Positions 46,801 through 55,515 of a stretch of DNA of 55,515 nt are shown in pieces. The stretch comes from Pseudoalteromonas sp. S2755 (GTDB taxonomy: Bacteria; Pseudomonadota; Gammaproteobacteria; Enterobacterales; Alteromonadaceae). Under the pieces are notes generated by a model that saw nothing but the letters and a program-made list of their open reading frames with translations, had not been told where the DNA came from and did not search any database. Within the stretch, counting starts at the first letter, position 1; the number at the start of each line of letters is the position of its first letter. The translations under genes and the position numbers were made by a program. The DNA is taken from NCBI RefSeq assembly GCF_005886535.1, contig NZ_PNDS01000083.1:1-55515 (forward strand). Reading direction: 5' to 3'.

Positions 46801-47172
46801 TTCGGGGTTTTCTTGATTGAACTTAGGTACGAACACTTCATCGTAGAATCGCGATAATTTGGCATAGTTAATATCAGCCTGAGCGCTAGGAAAGCTGGTA
46901 ATAAACTCTTGTGCAATCACAGGAAGCAAGGGGTTTGCTGTAAAGGCATCAAGTTTATCCTCAACTGTCTTAAGGTAGCGATTAACCGCGCTTTTTTTGA
47001 TCTCACTAACAGCACCAAGTTGAGAATAAACTTGCGCTGTCATGGCATTCGATGCGGTATTAAGTGCGATTGAAATAATTACTATTAATGGCACTAGCGC
47101 GACGATTAGAAATGCAAAAATCAGCTTTTTAGTTAAATTAAGAGAGTTAAAAAATTGCGAAAGCCCAGACAT
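43870..47172 (-). CDS. Methyl-accepting chemotaxis protein with nine-unit HAMP array
   Basis: This 1100-residue receptor has a first membrane helix near residues 15-38, a dCache-like periplasmic sensor (about 45-390) and a second helix near 395-415. A run of HAMP units follows. The turn motif [E/S/N/Q/H]G[N/K/Q/D/R][F/L] recurs at residues 435, 480, 525, 570, 615, 660, 705, 750 and 795, always exactly 45 residues apart, each followed by a G-x-L-x-x-L-K-type segment. The signalling domain ends the protein with the hairpin [40 protein letters not shown] (split around residues 928-967). No C-terminal NWETF-like tether for CheR/CheB is seen. It would signal to CheA/CheW. Ligand unknown. Most MCPs have one HAMP unit. 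Confidence 0.93.
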   Translation of the reverse strand: MSGLSQFFNSLNLTKKLIFAFLIVALVPLIVIISIALNTASNAMTAQVYSQLGAVSEIKKSAVNRYLKTVEDKLDAFTANPLLPVIAQEFITSFPSAQADINYAKLSRFYDEVFVPKFNQENPEDTSTAKLISDISESGLALQARYLASNPYPVGEKYKLIETGHLDSYDLAHRSYHPYMLNIADIYEFYDIFIIDPSNGNIVYSVFKEVDFATSLESGPYANSNLASLYRELKGSTDPKATAFADYKQYLPSYNAPASFIAKPIVVNGQTVAIIAAQLSIDAINAIMTEREGLGESGETYLVGPEGLMRSDSFLDPQHHSVVNSFRYPERGRVATLAVSQALNNKSGQQVIQDYNGEAVLSAYTPVEVFNTRWALLAEMDESEAFASITSLSQYLMIILAVTIVLVLIVAYWFSKTLTKPVHELVETMKLVEQEGNFSLRAPIRSHDEIGNSAQAFNSLLDALQLSITEANRVMNQMASGKFEERIKVPCRGELETLKDATNHCANTLSRAISELNEISIDMANGQFDTKLNAPMSGDLDLLKNNINDSLSSINSTMNGIVHVMANIEQGNFKEQVTVPAKGKLAQLKDSVNNSVRSLSSAIDGISTIMSALRQGNFSAQLDAPLAGQLETLKQDINSSMANLDEVMKEIGAVMAGVSNGDFKQQVDVVATGQLAQLKDDINASVTAVDVAISEISTVMMAISHGRFDRTIQSAMSGQLDNLKGDINRSVENLNQVIEELGSVMGAMSEGDFSQKIELPLQGQLQQLKESVNDSTLQVSGAISEVSSVLANVAQGDLSNQVNGEYFGVFKSLQNDTNTTIKKLTSVIEGIQAAANYVAQSAGEIAASNTEISQRTEEQAANLEEASASTGNMLDELTKVSNQSGDAVGLATNAENIAKEGGSLSAQTVAAIIEVNKASKDINEIVSVIDGLAFQTNLLALNAAVEAARAGENGRGFAVVANEVRELAGRSAASAKQIKEIISNSNQKVEQGTELANSSGEKLQQIVGAVSDVNNNIIKINESTSMQQQAIKEVDLVVQRLTDLIQENSAITEETMAAARQMAEQAHEMRTQLSYFRLSKNDYSATGREGELLVHQYNAS
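44656..45870 (-). repeat. Nine in-register 135-bp coding units of the HAMP array
   Basis: This DNA encodes residues 435-839 of the MCP. Period is exactly 135 bp at the protein level, with no insertion or deletion between units. DNA identity between units is low, so this is an old, protein-level repeat rather than a recent tandem duplication. Confidence 0.8.
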
Positions 47173-47252
47173 AACCTAATTCCCTGTTGCTATGGAAGTA
47201 CCTATAACAGCATAGAACAGTATTGATTAAGATCTAGACAAAAAATAAAAAA

Positions 47253-47274
47253 CCCGGCTATCCAGATAGCCGGG
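47253..47274 (-). terminator. Intrinsic terminator after the amidohydrolase gene
   Basis: CCCGGCTATC and GATAGCCGGG form a perfect 10-bp stem with a 2-nt loop. Reading leftward it is followed by TTTTTTATTTTTT. It lies 40 bp after the stop of the gene ending at 47315. Confidence 0.92.
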
Positions 47275-47314
47275 CTTGTAAATTTAGCGGTTCACGCTGC
47301 AATCGTGCTACGTA

Positions 47315-50300
47315 TTAGTGTTTCCAATGATAGGTATGGGCTTTTTCTTCCATGTACTCAGCAGTTGCTGGGTGCATTTGGGTTTGCGCGCCATTTTCAA
47401 AGAAGAAAGGCTGACGTTTATTGTCATAGTTGCCGATTTCATTCATGGTTGCTGCATCGTAGACACGGCCATTGATCACGGTGTAGGCAACTTTCTCTGA
47501 ATCACGGATGTTAGACAGCACATCACCATCTATGATGGCAAGATCGGCAAGTTTTCCTTGTTCGATCGTACCAAGATCACGGTCCATACCTAGATATCTT
47601 GCACCGTCGATTGTACCGCTGCGAAGCGCCTGCCAAGGTGTAAACCCGCCTTGTGCCATAGACCATAATTCCCAATGTGCAGCTAAACCTTCACGCTGGC
47701 CGTGAGCACCAATATGTACAGTCACACCCTTATCGCGAAGCTGCTTTGCGGTTTTAGCGACATTGATATGGTTATAGTGGCGTTCAGGCGCTTTGCTTGG
47801 ACGAATTGATCTTGGCTTTACCACATACTCAGGAACGAAGCTCATTAAGCGCTCGTTTTCCCACACATTAGTGTGTTGATACCAGTACTCTTCGCCAGAG
47901 ATGCCGCCATAGGCAACAACAAAAGTTGGCGTAAAGCCTACGTTTGTTTGCCCCCACATTTGTTCAATATCAGAGTAAATATTCGGGATCGGTAGGGCAT
48001 GTTCAACACCAGTGTGACCATCGACTATCATGTTCATGTTGTGTTGGAATTTTGAACCACCTTCAGGTACAACCATGATTTCCATGTTCTTCGCCGCTTC
48101 CAATACTTGCTGACGTGTCTCACGGCGAGGGTGGTTGTAACTCTTCACTGAAATAGCGCCAGCGTCTTTTAGGCGTTTAACGTGGAACTCTGCGTCTTCA
48201 AGGTTACTGATTGGTGTTTTATAACCCGGCGCGTGTCCAGCATACAAAATACGTCCAACAGAATAGGTGCGTGGCGCGACCGTTAGACCCGCTCTTTGTA
48301 GCTCAGCCATAGAGAATACCTCGGCAGAGTTATTTGATGGATCATGGATAGTCGTTACACCAAAGCTAAGATTAGAATATTGATTCCAGTTTTGCTGTGG
48401 CTGTAGGTTATAGCTACCGTAACTGCCATGTGCGTGGGCATCGATAAGGCCCGGGATCACGGTTTTACCGCTAATATCCATTACTTTAGCTGTGCTAGGA
48501 ACGTCTAGTTCACCTTGCTTACCGACTGCAACGATGCGATTCTCTTTGATTAGGATAACACCATTATCGATGATTTCTTGTTCGTTCTCAGCATTACGCA
48601 TGGTTACTACTTTACCGCCAACTAGCGCAATCATACCTTCAGGCTTATCCGCTTTTTGCTCAAAACTCAAGTCGATGCCTTCAGCGGTTAGCTCATCGGT
48701 GTTGTCAGATGCACCATCGATGAAAGCGAAAGTATCAGTCAGTTTGCGCTGATAAAGTGTGGGACCAAATGCCCAAGTTAGCGCGCTGCTGTCTGCTTTC
48801 CAATTTAGGAAATCACCAGAATACTTTGACACCTGCTTAACTGGGAAAGCTTTCTCACCCTTGTTAATGGATAAGGTTTTACCTGTACTGGTAAAAGGTG
48901 CAACAAACGTATTGAAATGTTCGATAAATGCAACGTATTGGCCATTTGGAGAGACTTTAAAATCAAAGACATAATCACCTTTGAAGTGGCTACGTTCTTC
49001 TTGACCATTGAGGTTAACACTTTTTAGTTCGCGATGTGTTTCATCACTCATGGTTGAGAAGTAAATGCGCTCAGAGTCTGCTCCAAAGTGCGGGTTGTCA
49101 CCGCTTTTAGTAATGCGTTTTGCTTCACCACCGTTAGCATTAACTAGATAAATACCAGGGTGCATTGACCAGTCACCGCTTAGCAAGTAGCCGCCGGTTA
49201 CCTTTTTAAATAGCACGTTTTTGCCATTTGGTGAAAAGCTTGGTGAGATATAGTGACCGGCTTCTTGGGTGATCACTTTACCTTGACCACCGTTTGCAGA
49301 TACAACACGTATTGCGCCTAAGTCTTTATCATTCCAAGTTGTGTAAACGATAGACTTGCCATCGCGAGAATAGCTTGGGTAGAACTCAAAGTGGTCGGTT
49401 TGCTTAGTGAGGCGTTTTACTTTGCCTGACGCAATGTCTTTTACGTAAAGGTAGCCAAGCGCTTGGAATAGTGCTGTTTCACCATCAGGAGAAATTTGAG
49501 ACCAGCGTGCAAGTTTGACTTTAAAGGTGTCAGGTGCGACATCTACCGCAAAGCGTAGTGCCGGTGTGATTTGTTTTTCAGCGACAACGCGAGTAGGGAT
49601 GACGTTGACCTCGTGCGATGCAATATTAACGCGGTTGAATACCCCTTTCGCCCAAAAAACGAGGGATTTACCATCCGGCGTGTAAGCAAAAGAAGGCGTG
49701 TTGCCATGTGCGCCATTGGCTTCTTGTAAATCGCGATCAAGGCCTGCATAAACACGAGTTTCGACGCCAGAGTGTAGATCTTTAATATATAAGGAACCGA
49801 CCATTTCGTTACCGTCATCTTCGCGTTTAACAAACGCAATAGATTTACCATCAGGACTGACAGTTGGACGAATAGCACCGCCAGCACCACGGATCACGGT
49901 CTCTTCTTCACCGGTTGTTAAATCCCAACTACGAATTTCGAAAACAGCGTCGAGCGAGTTTTTGTTATATTCCCAGCGCACGCCTGAGGTTGCATCAACA
50001 GAGTAATAGATTTTCTTGCCATCGTGAGAAAAAGCGGGTTCTGCAACGTTCTTTTGCGATTTTGCACCATGTAGACGCTCGCGGACTAACACGCCTTTAC
50101 CACCGCTGATGTGATACATACGAATAGAGCCACCAGGGATGGTACGTCCCGTTACTTGACCTTGCTTAACAGCAATGTATTGACCATCAGGCGACCATGC
50201 CGGGTTGTGAACAATATTATTCACTTCTTTTGACACCTGACGCAGGTTTTGACCATCTACGTCCATCACCCACAGATTATCGCCACCTGCGCGATCGGAG

Positions 50301-50653
50301 ATAAACGCGATGTATTTACCATCAGGCGAAAACTTAGGTTGAATGTTCCAGCCCATGTCGGATGTTAAGGCTGTTGCTTTACCACCGCCAATTGGCATGA
50401 TGTAAAGGTCGCCAAGCATATCAAAGACGATGTGTTTACCATCAGGGCTAACATCTAAGTTACTCCATGTGGTTTCGTTGGTATCAATGGTGATAGTTTG
50501 CTTTTCACCTGGTGGGTTGAGCACATCCCAGCCTTTGGTTGACTTCTCTTCTGTTTGCGTGGCTGTAACGGCATCATCAGCGCTGGCTGGCTGAGCCAAA
50601 CCAATCACAGCAGCACCAATAGCAATGGCTAATGGTGATTTAAAAAATGACAT
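47315..50653 (-). CDS. Exported propeller-amidohydrolase fusion protein
   Basis: This very large protein (about 1112 residues) has a signal peptide (MSFFKSPLAIAIGAAVIGLAQPASA). Residues 40-650 are built of TolB/PD40-type propeller blades with repeated FSPDGKYIAFISD-like motifs. The last third is an amidohydrolase with the metal motif VIPGLIDAHAHGSYG, further histidines in GVTTIHDPS, SYNHPRR and HTGVEHALP, and a C-terminal LADLAIIDGD composite strand. The ATG at 50653 follows AGGGAAC and is preferred over 50686. Proteins of this layout are common in marine gammaproteobacteria; the substrate is unknown, and peptide-like or imide compounds are possible. Monocistronic, with a strong terminator. 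Confidence 0.88.
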   Translation of the reverse strand: MSFFKSPLAIAIGAAVIGLAQPASADDAVTATQTEEKSTKGWDVLNPPGEKQTITIDTNETTWSNLDVSPDGKHIVFDMLGDLYIMPIGGGKATALTSDMGWNIQPKFSPDGKYIAFISDRAGGDNLWVMDVDGQNLRQVSKEVNNIVHNPAWSPDGQYIAVKQGQVTGRTIPGGSIRMYHISGGKGVLVRERLHGAKSQKNVAEPAFSHDGKKIYYSVDATSGVRWEYNKNSLDAVFEIRSWDLTTGEEETVIRGAGGAIRPTVSPDGKSIAFVKREDDGNEMVGSLYIKDLHSGVETRVYAGLDRDLQEANGAHGNTPSFAYTPDGKSLVFWAKGVFNRVNIASHEVNVIPTRVVAEKQITPALRFAVDVAPDTFKVKLARWSQISPDGETALFQALGYLYVKDIASGKVKRLTKQTDHFEFYPSYSRDGKSIVYTTWNDKDLGAIRVVSANGGQGKVITQEAGHYISPSFSPNGKNVLFKKVTGGYLLSGDWSMHPGIYLVNANGGEAKRITKSGDNPHFGADSERIYFSTMSDETHRELKSVNLNGQEERSHFKGDYVFDFKVSPNGQYVAFIEHFNTFVAPFTSTGKTLSINKGEKAFPVKQVSKYSGDFLNWKADSSALTWAFGPTLYQRKLTDTFAFIDGASDNTDELTAEGIDLSFEQKADKPEGMIALVGGKVVTMRNAENEQEIIDNGVILIKENRIVAVGKQGELDVPSTAKVMDISGKTVIPGLIDAHAHGSYGSYNLQPQQNWNQYSNLSFGVTTIHDPSNNSAEVFSMAELQRAGLTVAPRTYSVGRILYAGHAPGYKTPISNLEDAEFHVKRLKDAGAISVKSYNHPRRETRQQVLEAAKNMEIMVVPEGGSKFQHNMNMIVDGHTGVEHALPIPNIYSDIEQMWGQTNVGFTPTFVVAYGGISGEEYWYQHTNVWENERLMSFVPEYVVKPRSIRPSKAPERHYNHINVAKTAKQLRDKGVTVHIGAHGQREGLAAHWELWSMAQGGFTPWQALRSGTIDGARYLGMDRDLGTIEQGKLADLAIIDGDVLSNIRDSEKVAYTVINGRVYDAATMNEIGNYDNKRQPFFFENGAQTQMHPATAEYMEEKAHTYHWKH

Positions 50654-50785
50654 AGATGTTCCCTTAATTTTATAGTTATTGCCCAAGGCGAGCGGTTTGC
50701 CTCGGTTAAATTAGCGTTAATGTAAATGCTCGCTAAGCATGAACAAGTTTTATTATGATGTCGAACAACATGCGTTTAATGACGA

Positions 50786-52999
50786 TTAACCCAGTGCCTC
50801 TTTACGAACGAAGTGGAGATATGCTGCGAGACTGTCTTGCCATAGCGTCATGGCTTCTGTGAGTTCATCATGACAGGATTTACCATCCAATAAGCGGCGC
50901 TCTGCTTTTTTCAAGTTTGAGCCATAGCGATTAAATCCGAGTTGTAAGGCGGTGCTGGCTTGACGATGAAGCTGTCTAATACATTGATCTTCATCTTGCT
51001 CTAATAGCTGCTGAATATGGATGAGTTTATTGCGGGCTGACAACACAAACTCGTTATATATCGAAGAGACTTCATCTTCACTAAATCCTGATTTCAAAGC
51101 ATTTACGGCTGTTTCGTCGTAAAGAGTATCGGGCAATTCCACGCTGACGTTGGCTTTTTTAGGAGACTGAGACTCGCTGAGCGCTTGGCGTAATTTTTCT
51201 TGCTTTATCGGTTTACCAACAATATCGCGAATGCCGAGTGCCAAGTATTCTTTTACCTCGTCTGGGCTGAGGCTAGCAGTAAAGGCTAGGAAAGGGGTTC
51301 GTTTGTTTTTATGCTCACAGTTTTGTAGCTGCTTTAATACTTCTTGCCCGGAAAGGTCGGGTAAGTTCATGTCTAACAACACTACATCGAAATGATGCTG
51401 TATTAGCATTTCGATGGCGCTTTTACCATTGGTTGCCAGTTTAACCTTATGCTCGTCTTCTGCCATAAACTCGATAGCGATTTTTTGGTTGAGATCTAAG
51501 TCCTCTACCAACAGTACTTTCAGACCAGTGATACAATTATCGTGCAGCGGGCGCTGCTCAACTAAGCTCAGTTCACCAATATTTAGCAGTAAATCAAAAC
51601 TGAATGTACTGCCTTTGTTAAGCTCACTTTGAATATCTAGCTGTGAATTCAGACGGTTGAGTAGGCGACTGGTAATGGCAAGACCCAAGCCTGTACCCCC
51701 CTTAATTTTACCTGCATTGCTTTGTACATAAGGCTCGGTCAGTTTATTAATATCTTCACTATCAATACCAGGCCCTGAGTCCGTGATACTAAAGCGCACT
51801 TTATGCTCAATTTGTTGGTCTTTTAAAATCTCAACTTTGAGTTTTACTTCCCCTTTATCAGTGAACTTAATGGCATTACCAACGAGGTTGATAAGAATTT
51901 GTCTCAGCTTTTGTTGGTCAAAGTAATAGCACACTTGATCGGGCAGCTCGTACACCAATTCAAAGTGCAGCTTCTTTTGCTCTGCAAGCGGACTTAACAA
52001 TAAGCAAAGGTTCTGTAGCCAACTTCTAAGCTCAACGTCTTCTTCGTACAAGGCCTCATCACTTTGCTCTAAACTGGCGTAGTCTAGTACTTTATCAATC
52101 AATAAGTTTAGCGATTCAGCAGAGTTTACGATGGCCTCACAGTAGGCCTTGTTGCGACTATCTTTTGTGCGTCCCAGTACGAGTTGGGCGCTACCCAAGA
52201 TACCGTTAAGCGGAGTGCGTATCTCATGACTGATCGTTGATAAAAACATACCGCGCAGCTCAAGGTCTTGTTGAGCCTTCAATGCTAATTTATTAAGGTT
52301 TTGTTCTCTTTGCTCGTTACATAACAGCGCCATACCTGTTGCATAAAAAATAGGTGCAAGAACGCCATTGAAGAAAATAGTGATGCTAAACCAGTTCTCT
52401 TTGAAAAGCGTGAAATGCGTTACTTCTCCCATTAATAGGGTTCTGCCGGTAAATATCACCAATATAATAAGTAAAATGGTGATATAGACTATGCTACCGT
52501 TAGGGTATTTATTTCGTGCAAAGCGAATAAAGAAATAGAGCAGGAGTGTTGCTTCAGCTAAGTGTTGTAAGTCCGAGATAAGGATCCTATCTCTCAAGTT
52601 TGGAGAGAAAATACTGCTGTACATCAACAAAATGAAGAGCCCAGCAGTCACGCCGAGAAACACTTTAAAGGATGAGCCTTTCACCCCTAAAAATTGCCTT
52701 ATCGCCATGCAGTGGATGATGGAAGCCGCGAACAGCAAGGTATTAGCAATGGGAATAGTTTCCCAGTTGTCAAAATAGCCATGTAATGCAAAGGAAGAAA
52801 TCGCACAGAGCAAAACCAGAGGGTAAAAAATATAGAGCAGTGTTCCGGGTGTGCTTTTATTTGCTCGCCATGTTAAAAAGGTAAGGAGTGCCATCATTGC
52901 TGTCATGACGAGACTGGTTAGGTAGAGGGTTTTTGGGTCGAGCATGTACCTAAGGCTGCTTTCAGTTGCGAAAAAACTTAGCATAGAGGTATTCGCCAA
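50786..52999 (-). CDS. Hybrid sensor histidine kinase with receiver and degenerate Hpt-like tail
   Basis: This 737-residue membrane kinase has seven hydrophobic segments (about residues 25-225), a dimerisation helix with His258 in STISHEIRTPLNG, an ATPase domain (NLVGNAIKFT, DSGPGI, GTGLGLAI) and a receiver with Asp543 in VVLLDMNLPDLSG. The last 110 residues look like an Hpt domain, with His678 in RQLHRQASTALQLGF, but the usual KG after the histidine is QA, so phosphotransfer is uncertain. The N-terminal seven-helix part resembles 7TM sensor modules without an outer domain. The upstream gene, a CsgD/VpsT-like regulator, is 98 bp away on the same strand. Confidence 0.9.
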   Translation of the reverse strand: MANTSMLSFFATESSLRYMLDPKTLYLTSLVMTAMMALLTFLTWRANKSTPGTLLYIFYPLVLLCAISSFALHGYFDNWETIPIANTLLFAASIIHCMAIRQFLGVKGSSFKVFLGVTAGLFILLMYSSIFSPNLRDRILISDLQHLAEATLLLYFFIRFARNKYPNGSIVYITILLIILVIFTGRTLLMGEVTHFTLFKENWFSITIFFNGVLAPIFYATGMALLCNEQREQNLNKLALKAQQDLELRGMFLSTISHEIRTPLNGILGSAQLVLGRTKDSRNKAYCEAIVNSAESLNLLIDKVLDYASLEQSDEALYEEDVELRSWLQNLCLLLSPLAEQKKLHFELVYELPDQVCYYFDQQKLRQILINLVGNAIKFTDKGEVKLKVEILKDQQIEHKVRFSITDSGPGIDSEDINKLTEPYVQSNAGKIKGGTGLGLAITSRLLNRLNSQLDIQSELNKGSTFSFDLLLNIGELSLVEQRPLHDNCITGLKVLLVEDLDLNQKIAIEFMAEDEHKVKLATNGKSAIEMLIQHHFDVVLLDMNLPDLSGQEVLKQLQNCEHKNKRTPFLAFTASLSPDEVKEYLALGIRDIVGKPIKQEKLRQALSESQSPKKANVSVELPDTLYDETAVNALKSGFSEDEVSSIYNEFVLSARNKLIHIQQLLEQDEDQCIRQLHRQASTALQLGFNRYGSNLKKAERRLLDGKSCHDELTEAMTLWQDSLAAYLHFVRKEALG

Positions 53000-53058
53000 G
53001 GCAGTAAAGCCCGTATGAAGCAGAAGCCTCGATATCGTGATGTCAGCGCTGTCTTGCC

Positions 53059-53080
53059 CCCGCCGACTTGCGTCAGCGGG
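53059..53080 (-). other. Intercistronic hairpin between regulator and hybrid kinase genes
   Basis: CCCGCCGA (53059-53066) pairs with TCAGCGGG (53073-53080), 8 bp with one G-U in the leftward RNA, loop of six. No T-run follows. It could partly attenuate read-through from the regulator gene into the kinase gene. Confidence 0.4.
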
Positions 53081-53097
53081 TTAAAGACATATGAAGC

Positions 53098-53766
53098 TTA
53101 GCGGATCTCGTCAGGAATATTCTGCTGAGCCCACGAAAGGAGTTCGATACGGTTACGACATTTGGTTTTACGAAATGCACTGTACAAATGCGTTTTCACC
53201 GTATGTGGACTGATATTTAGCTCTTCAGCGATCTCTTTGTTTTTCGCACCTTTACTCATTAGCGCGATAATTGCTTTTTCTCGCTTAGTGAGTTTCACAG
53301 GTTCGATATCACCTTCGGTTAGTTTATGTAATGCATCTTTATTAAATTGCAGCATGCGATTTAGCACATTACACATCACGTCACGGCGATACCACAGTTG
53401 ATCTTCAAGCAACAAACGGATCCCTTTCATTAGCACGTCGGCATTATCTGTCGTGTAGAAGACACCACGAATCCCGCTTAGCAGCGCACGATTGGCCAGC
53501 TCCGGGTTTTCATCTAAGTTGAATAGTACGATATCGCATTTGACTTTGAGGTTGACTAGTTGTTCTTTTAATTGACCCCAAGAATCGTTCACTGCGGTTT
53601 CGATGAAAAGTAATCGAGTGCCTTCAGGCACATCTGAGATATCAGTTCCAGTCGTAACATCCAACCCTTGGGTTTTTAACAAAGGTTGTAACACATTGAT
53701 ACCAATGGTGTTAACCGGTTCTTTATCTAATAACAAAAAAGCACTACTGCTCATTTTAGGACACAC
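53098..53766 (-). CDS. CsgD/VpsT-like LuxR-family transcriptional regulator
   Basis: This 222-residue regulator has an atypical receiver (about residues 8-125) without the standard acidic pocket, since no DxxLP-type phosphorylation loop is seen. It is followed by a LuxR-type helix-turn-helix: LTKREKAIIALMSKGAKNKEIAEELNISPHTVKTHLYSAFRKTKC. The stretch QLWYRRDVMCNVL, just before the linker, sits where VpsT has its W[FLM][TS]R cyclic di-GMP motif; here it is WYRR. Such proteins control biofilm matrix genes. The frame starts at a GTG; an ATG at residue 5 is the alternative. The Thr in place of Ser/Thr-Arg order makes nucleotide binding uncertain. Confidence 0.82.
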   Translation of the reverse strand: MCPKMSSSAFLLLDKEPVNTIGINVLQPLLKTQGLDVTTGTDISDVPEGTRLLFIETAVNDSWGQLKEQLVNLKVKCDIVLFNLDENPELANRALLSGIRGVFYTTDNADVLMKGIRLLLEDQLWYRRDVMCNVLNRMLQFNKDALHKLTEGDIEPVKLTKREKAIIALMSKGAKNKEIAEELNISPHTVKTHLYSAFRKTKCRNRIELLSWAQQNIPDEIR

Positions 53767-53982
53767 TCTAATTTTTCCGATTTCTCAATGCTAACATGGG
53801 ATTCAGACCTTTTGTATTAGAATTTTTAGTACAAGATAGAGAAATCCGCTATATAACAAAGTGAAATAATAAATCGAAATTATGTACAGAATATGTATTG
53901 AAATGTAATTTGTTGAAATAAGTAAGCTTTTAACAATTTCTGTTAATAACTTACTTATTTACATTGCTTAACAGAGAATAAT

Positions 53983-54354
53983 CTAAACTGATACTTTTTT
54001 CGTATTTTGATAAGGCGGCCAGCCCATTTCTTTTCCAGCTAATACATGTAGATGAAGGTGATATACGGTTTGACCACCGTGATCATTACAGTTCATCACT
54101 ACACGATAACCATCTTCTGCAAAGCCGTGCTCTTTCGCTAATTTAGCTGCAACAACATACAAATGACCAACAAGATGAGCATTTTCTTCAGTCACGTCAT
54201 TGATGGTTGCAATTGCTGTTTTAGGAATAACTAAGACATGAAATGGTGCTTGTGGATTAATGTCTTTAAACGCGAGTGCTTGTTCATCTTCGTAAACGAT
54301 GTCTGCTGGGATCTCTCGATTAATAATTTTGGTAAAAATAGTTTCTGAACTCAT
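53983..54354 (-). CDS. hinT: HIT-family nucleotide hydrolase (HinT type)
   Basis: This 123-residue enzyme of the histidine triad family has the signature QTVYHLHLHVLAG near the C-terminal end and the substrate-pocket segment ALAFKDINPQAPFHVLVIPK. HinT enzymes cleave phosphoramidates such as AMP-lysine and adenylated substrates. Length and composition are normal. A gap of 216 bp follows before the regulator gene, so it is likely expressed on its own. It diverges from the DUF2057 gene. Confidence 0.93.
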   Translation of the reverse strand: MSSETIFTKIINREIPADIVYEDEQALAFKDINPQAPFHVLVIPKTAIATINDVTEENAHLVGHLYVVAAKLAKEHGFAEDGYRVVMNCNDHGGQTVYHLHLHVLAGKEMGWPPYQNTKKVSV

Positions 54355-54526
54355 GGTCCTTCCTTATCTGTATATTGAATTGCTCTAGCATAGCTAACTC
54401 TCAAGGAGACTCAATAGGTTTGGTGCGTTATCCCGCTGCGCATCAATTAAAAGGGTAGAGATATAAGCAGGTATGCAGTAATCTCATCTAGGTATAATGA
54501 TTTGGTACTCACGAAGGAGTGAATAG

Positions 54527-55135
54527 ATGCGCTTAAAATATACGCTTGCGACCGCTGTTTTACTGTTATCACCGCTTTCACAGGCTGCGTTGCTAAGTTT
54601 TCCTGAAGAAATTATTCCCTTGCAAGTTGATGATAAAACCATTGAACACTCATTCTTCTCCAAAGTGCGAGAGTTGGACTTGGCAAAAGGGGAGTATGCG
54701 GTCAAAATGCGTTACACCGACTTGTATGAAGTGGGCTATGACGACCACGAAACCATAGAGTCGAAGCCATTTTGGGCAAAAGTAAGTATCGATCAAGACG
54801 GCGAGTATCAGGTTGAATTTAACCGACCTGACAATGTGGTTGCGGCAAAGGCATTTGCAGATCAGCCGTTGATTATGTTGCAAGCACCCAACGAATCGTT
54901 AGCGACAACATTGGTGGTGACACAAGAAAGACCTAAATTAACGACAGCGATAGCAAGTGAGCCTTCAACATCCACAGCACCTCGTTATTCAACGCCAAGC
55001 ACTACCACAAGAGCCGTAACGCCAGCGGCGCCTAAGTCAGCACATCCAGATGTGGTTGGCATGTTGGACTATTGGTGGCAACAAGCAACCCCTGAACAAA
55101 AGCAGTTGTTTTTGGAAAAAATAAAGGGCAATTAA
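54527..55135 (+). CDS. DUF2057-family exported protein (YccT/CsgI-like)
   Basis: This 202-residue protein has a signal peptide (MRLKYTLATAVLLLSPLSQA) and a DUF2057 domain (about residues 21-125: EIIPLQVDDKTIEH, MRYTDLYEVGYDDHETIESKPFW). A low-complexity Ser/Thr/Pro/Ala linker follows, then a short conserved tail (DYWWQQATPEQKQLFLEKIKG). E. coli YccT, renamed CsgI, is in this family and is reported to restrain curli assembly. The ribosome site GAAGGAGTG is good. Whether it acts on an amyloid or other matrix here is not shown; a CsgD-like gene lies nearby. Confidence 0.85.
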   Translation: MRLKYTLATAVLLLSPLSQAALLSFPEEIIPLQVDDKTIEHSFFSKVRELDLAKGEYAVKMRYTDLYEVGYDDHETIESKPFWAKVSIDQDGEYQVEFNRPDNVVAAKAFADQPLIMLQAPNESLATTLVVTQERPKLTTAIASEPSTSTAPRYSTPSTTTRAVTPAAPKSAHPDVVGMLDYWWQQATPEQKQLFLEKIKGN

Positions 55136-55154
55136 GCCCTTTATCTATGCATTG

Positions 55155-55515
55155 TTAGGTTTTTCTCATCGTTATAATTTTGCTGCGGCAAAGATTCTTA
55201 TGGTCAAGCAACCATGACGTGGGTGAATCATCTAAGATTACTTCGGGAGTTAATATAACAAACTCTTTGTGGTGGGAGTTTTCTGCCATGTTTAGAACGG
55301 CTTTACTCTCACCTCGCAATGCTTCGATATACATACGACTTTTAAACTTTTCTAAGCGTTCGAATTTGGAGAAAAACGCATAAACTGCAGCGTGCGTATC
55401 GGAAATGTCATAGTCGATGAGGTCTTTACATATCTTGATGGATTCTTCTGCTATCTTTTTCTCAGTCAATGAGACTTTTTCAGAGAGCCTAATCAACCTG
55501 AGCTGCGCATAAGAA
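55155..55515 (-). CDS. Partial protein of unknown function, cut by the window edge
   Basis: The frame is open to the right edge of the window without a clear start (reading ...SYAQLRLIRLSEKVSLTEKK from the edge), so only the C-terminal 120 or so residues are seen. The visible part is helical and charged (IRLSEKVSLTEKKIAEESI, FFSKFERLEKFKSRMYIEALRG) and ends in KIITMRKT. I recognise no family. It converges with the DUF2057 gene, 19 bp apart. Confidence 0.55.
   Translation of the reverse strand, partial: SYAQLRLIRLSEKVSLTEKKIAEESIKICKDLIDYDISDTHAAVYAFFSKFERLEKFKSRMYIEALRGESKAVLNMAENSHHKEFVILTPEVILDDSPTSWLLDHKNLCRSKIITMRKT

Overview
The window looks like chromosomal DNA of a marine gammaproteobacterium of the Alteromonadales, most likely Pseudoalteromonas or a close relative. 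Reasons are the moderate GC content, the TonB-dependent receptor style, the ubiE-ubiJ-ubiB-tatABC-tatD order, an isolated fusA, a CsgD/VpsT-type regulator, a Mg-type HemB and many secreted peptidases. The genus is inferred from gene content and sequence style; no search was run. There is no tRNA, rRNA, CRISPR array, intact insertion sequence or phage gene.

Layout. (1) About 6-245: a leftward, Fur-controlled, RyhB-like small RNA, divergent from (2) 696-7321: a porin, the tripartite tricarboxylate transporter tctC-tctB-tctA and a CitA/CitB-type two-component pair. (3) 7318-18457: a GalNAc utilisation locus. Leftward are a GH109 exo-alpha-N-acetylgalactosaminidase (a Tat-exported lipoprotein), a TonB-dependent receptor and a DUF3472 protein. 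Rightward are agaR-agaZ-agaS-agaK-agaA. The two arms share a control region with paired CTTTC/GAAAG boxes. (4) 18682-20769: a second-type EF-G gene with strongly optimised codons. (5) 21014-22717: two uncharacterised genes flanking a possible MITE remnant. (6) 22904-31491, leftward: ubiE-ubiJ-ubiB-tatA-tatB-tatC-(small periplasmic protein)-tatD-diguanylate cyclase-hemB. (7) 31610-34778: a degenerate GGDEF protein and a DUF885 lipoprotein. (8) 34854-43791: the methionine salvage genes mtnK | mtnA and mtnBCD | aminotransferase-omega-amidase. Both divergent control regions carry MetJ-like met boxes, and an S9 peptidase and a small lipoprotein sit between the two gene pairs. (9) 43870-55515: an MCP with nine HAMP units in exact 45-residue register, a very large propeller-amidohydrolase, a hybrid histidine kinase, a CsgD/VpsT-like regulator, a HIT protein, a DUF2057 protein and a gene cut by the window edge.

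How the genes work together. The aga locus should cut terminal alpha-GalNAc, import it across the outer membrane, then phosphorylate, deacetylate and deaminate it to tagatose-6-phosphate. No inner-membrane sugar permease and no catalytic tagatose-bisphosphate aldolase is visible here. The mtn genes recycle methylthioribose to methionine, with the final transamination probably drawn forward by omega-amidase. The Tat translocase in this window is the predicted exporter of the GH109 enzyme. The findings I rate highest are the RyhB-like RNA, the poly-HAMP receptor, the helically phased AgaR boxes and the shared MetJ boxes.
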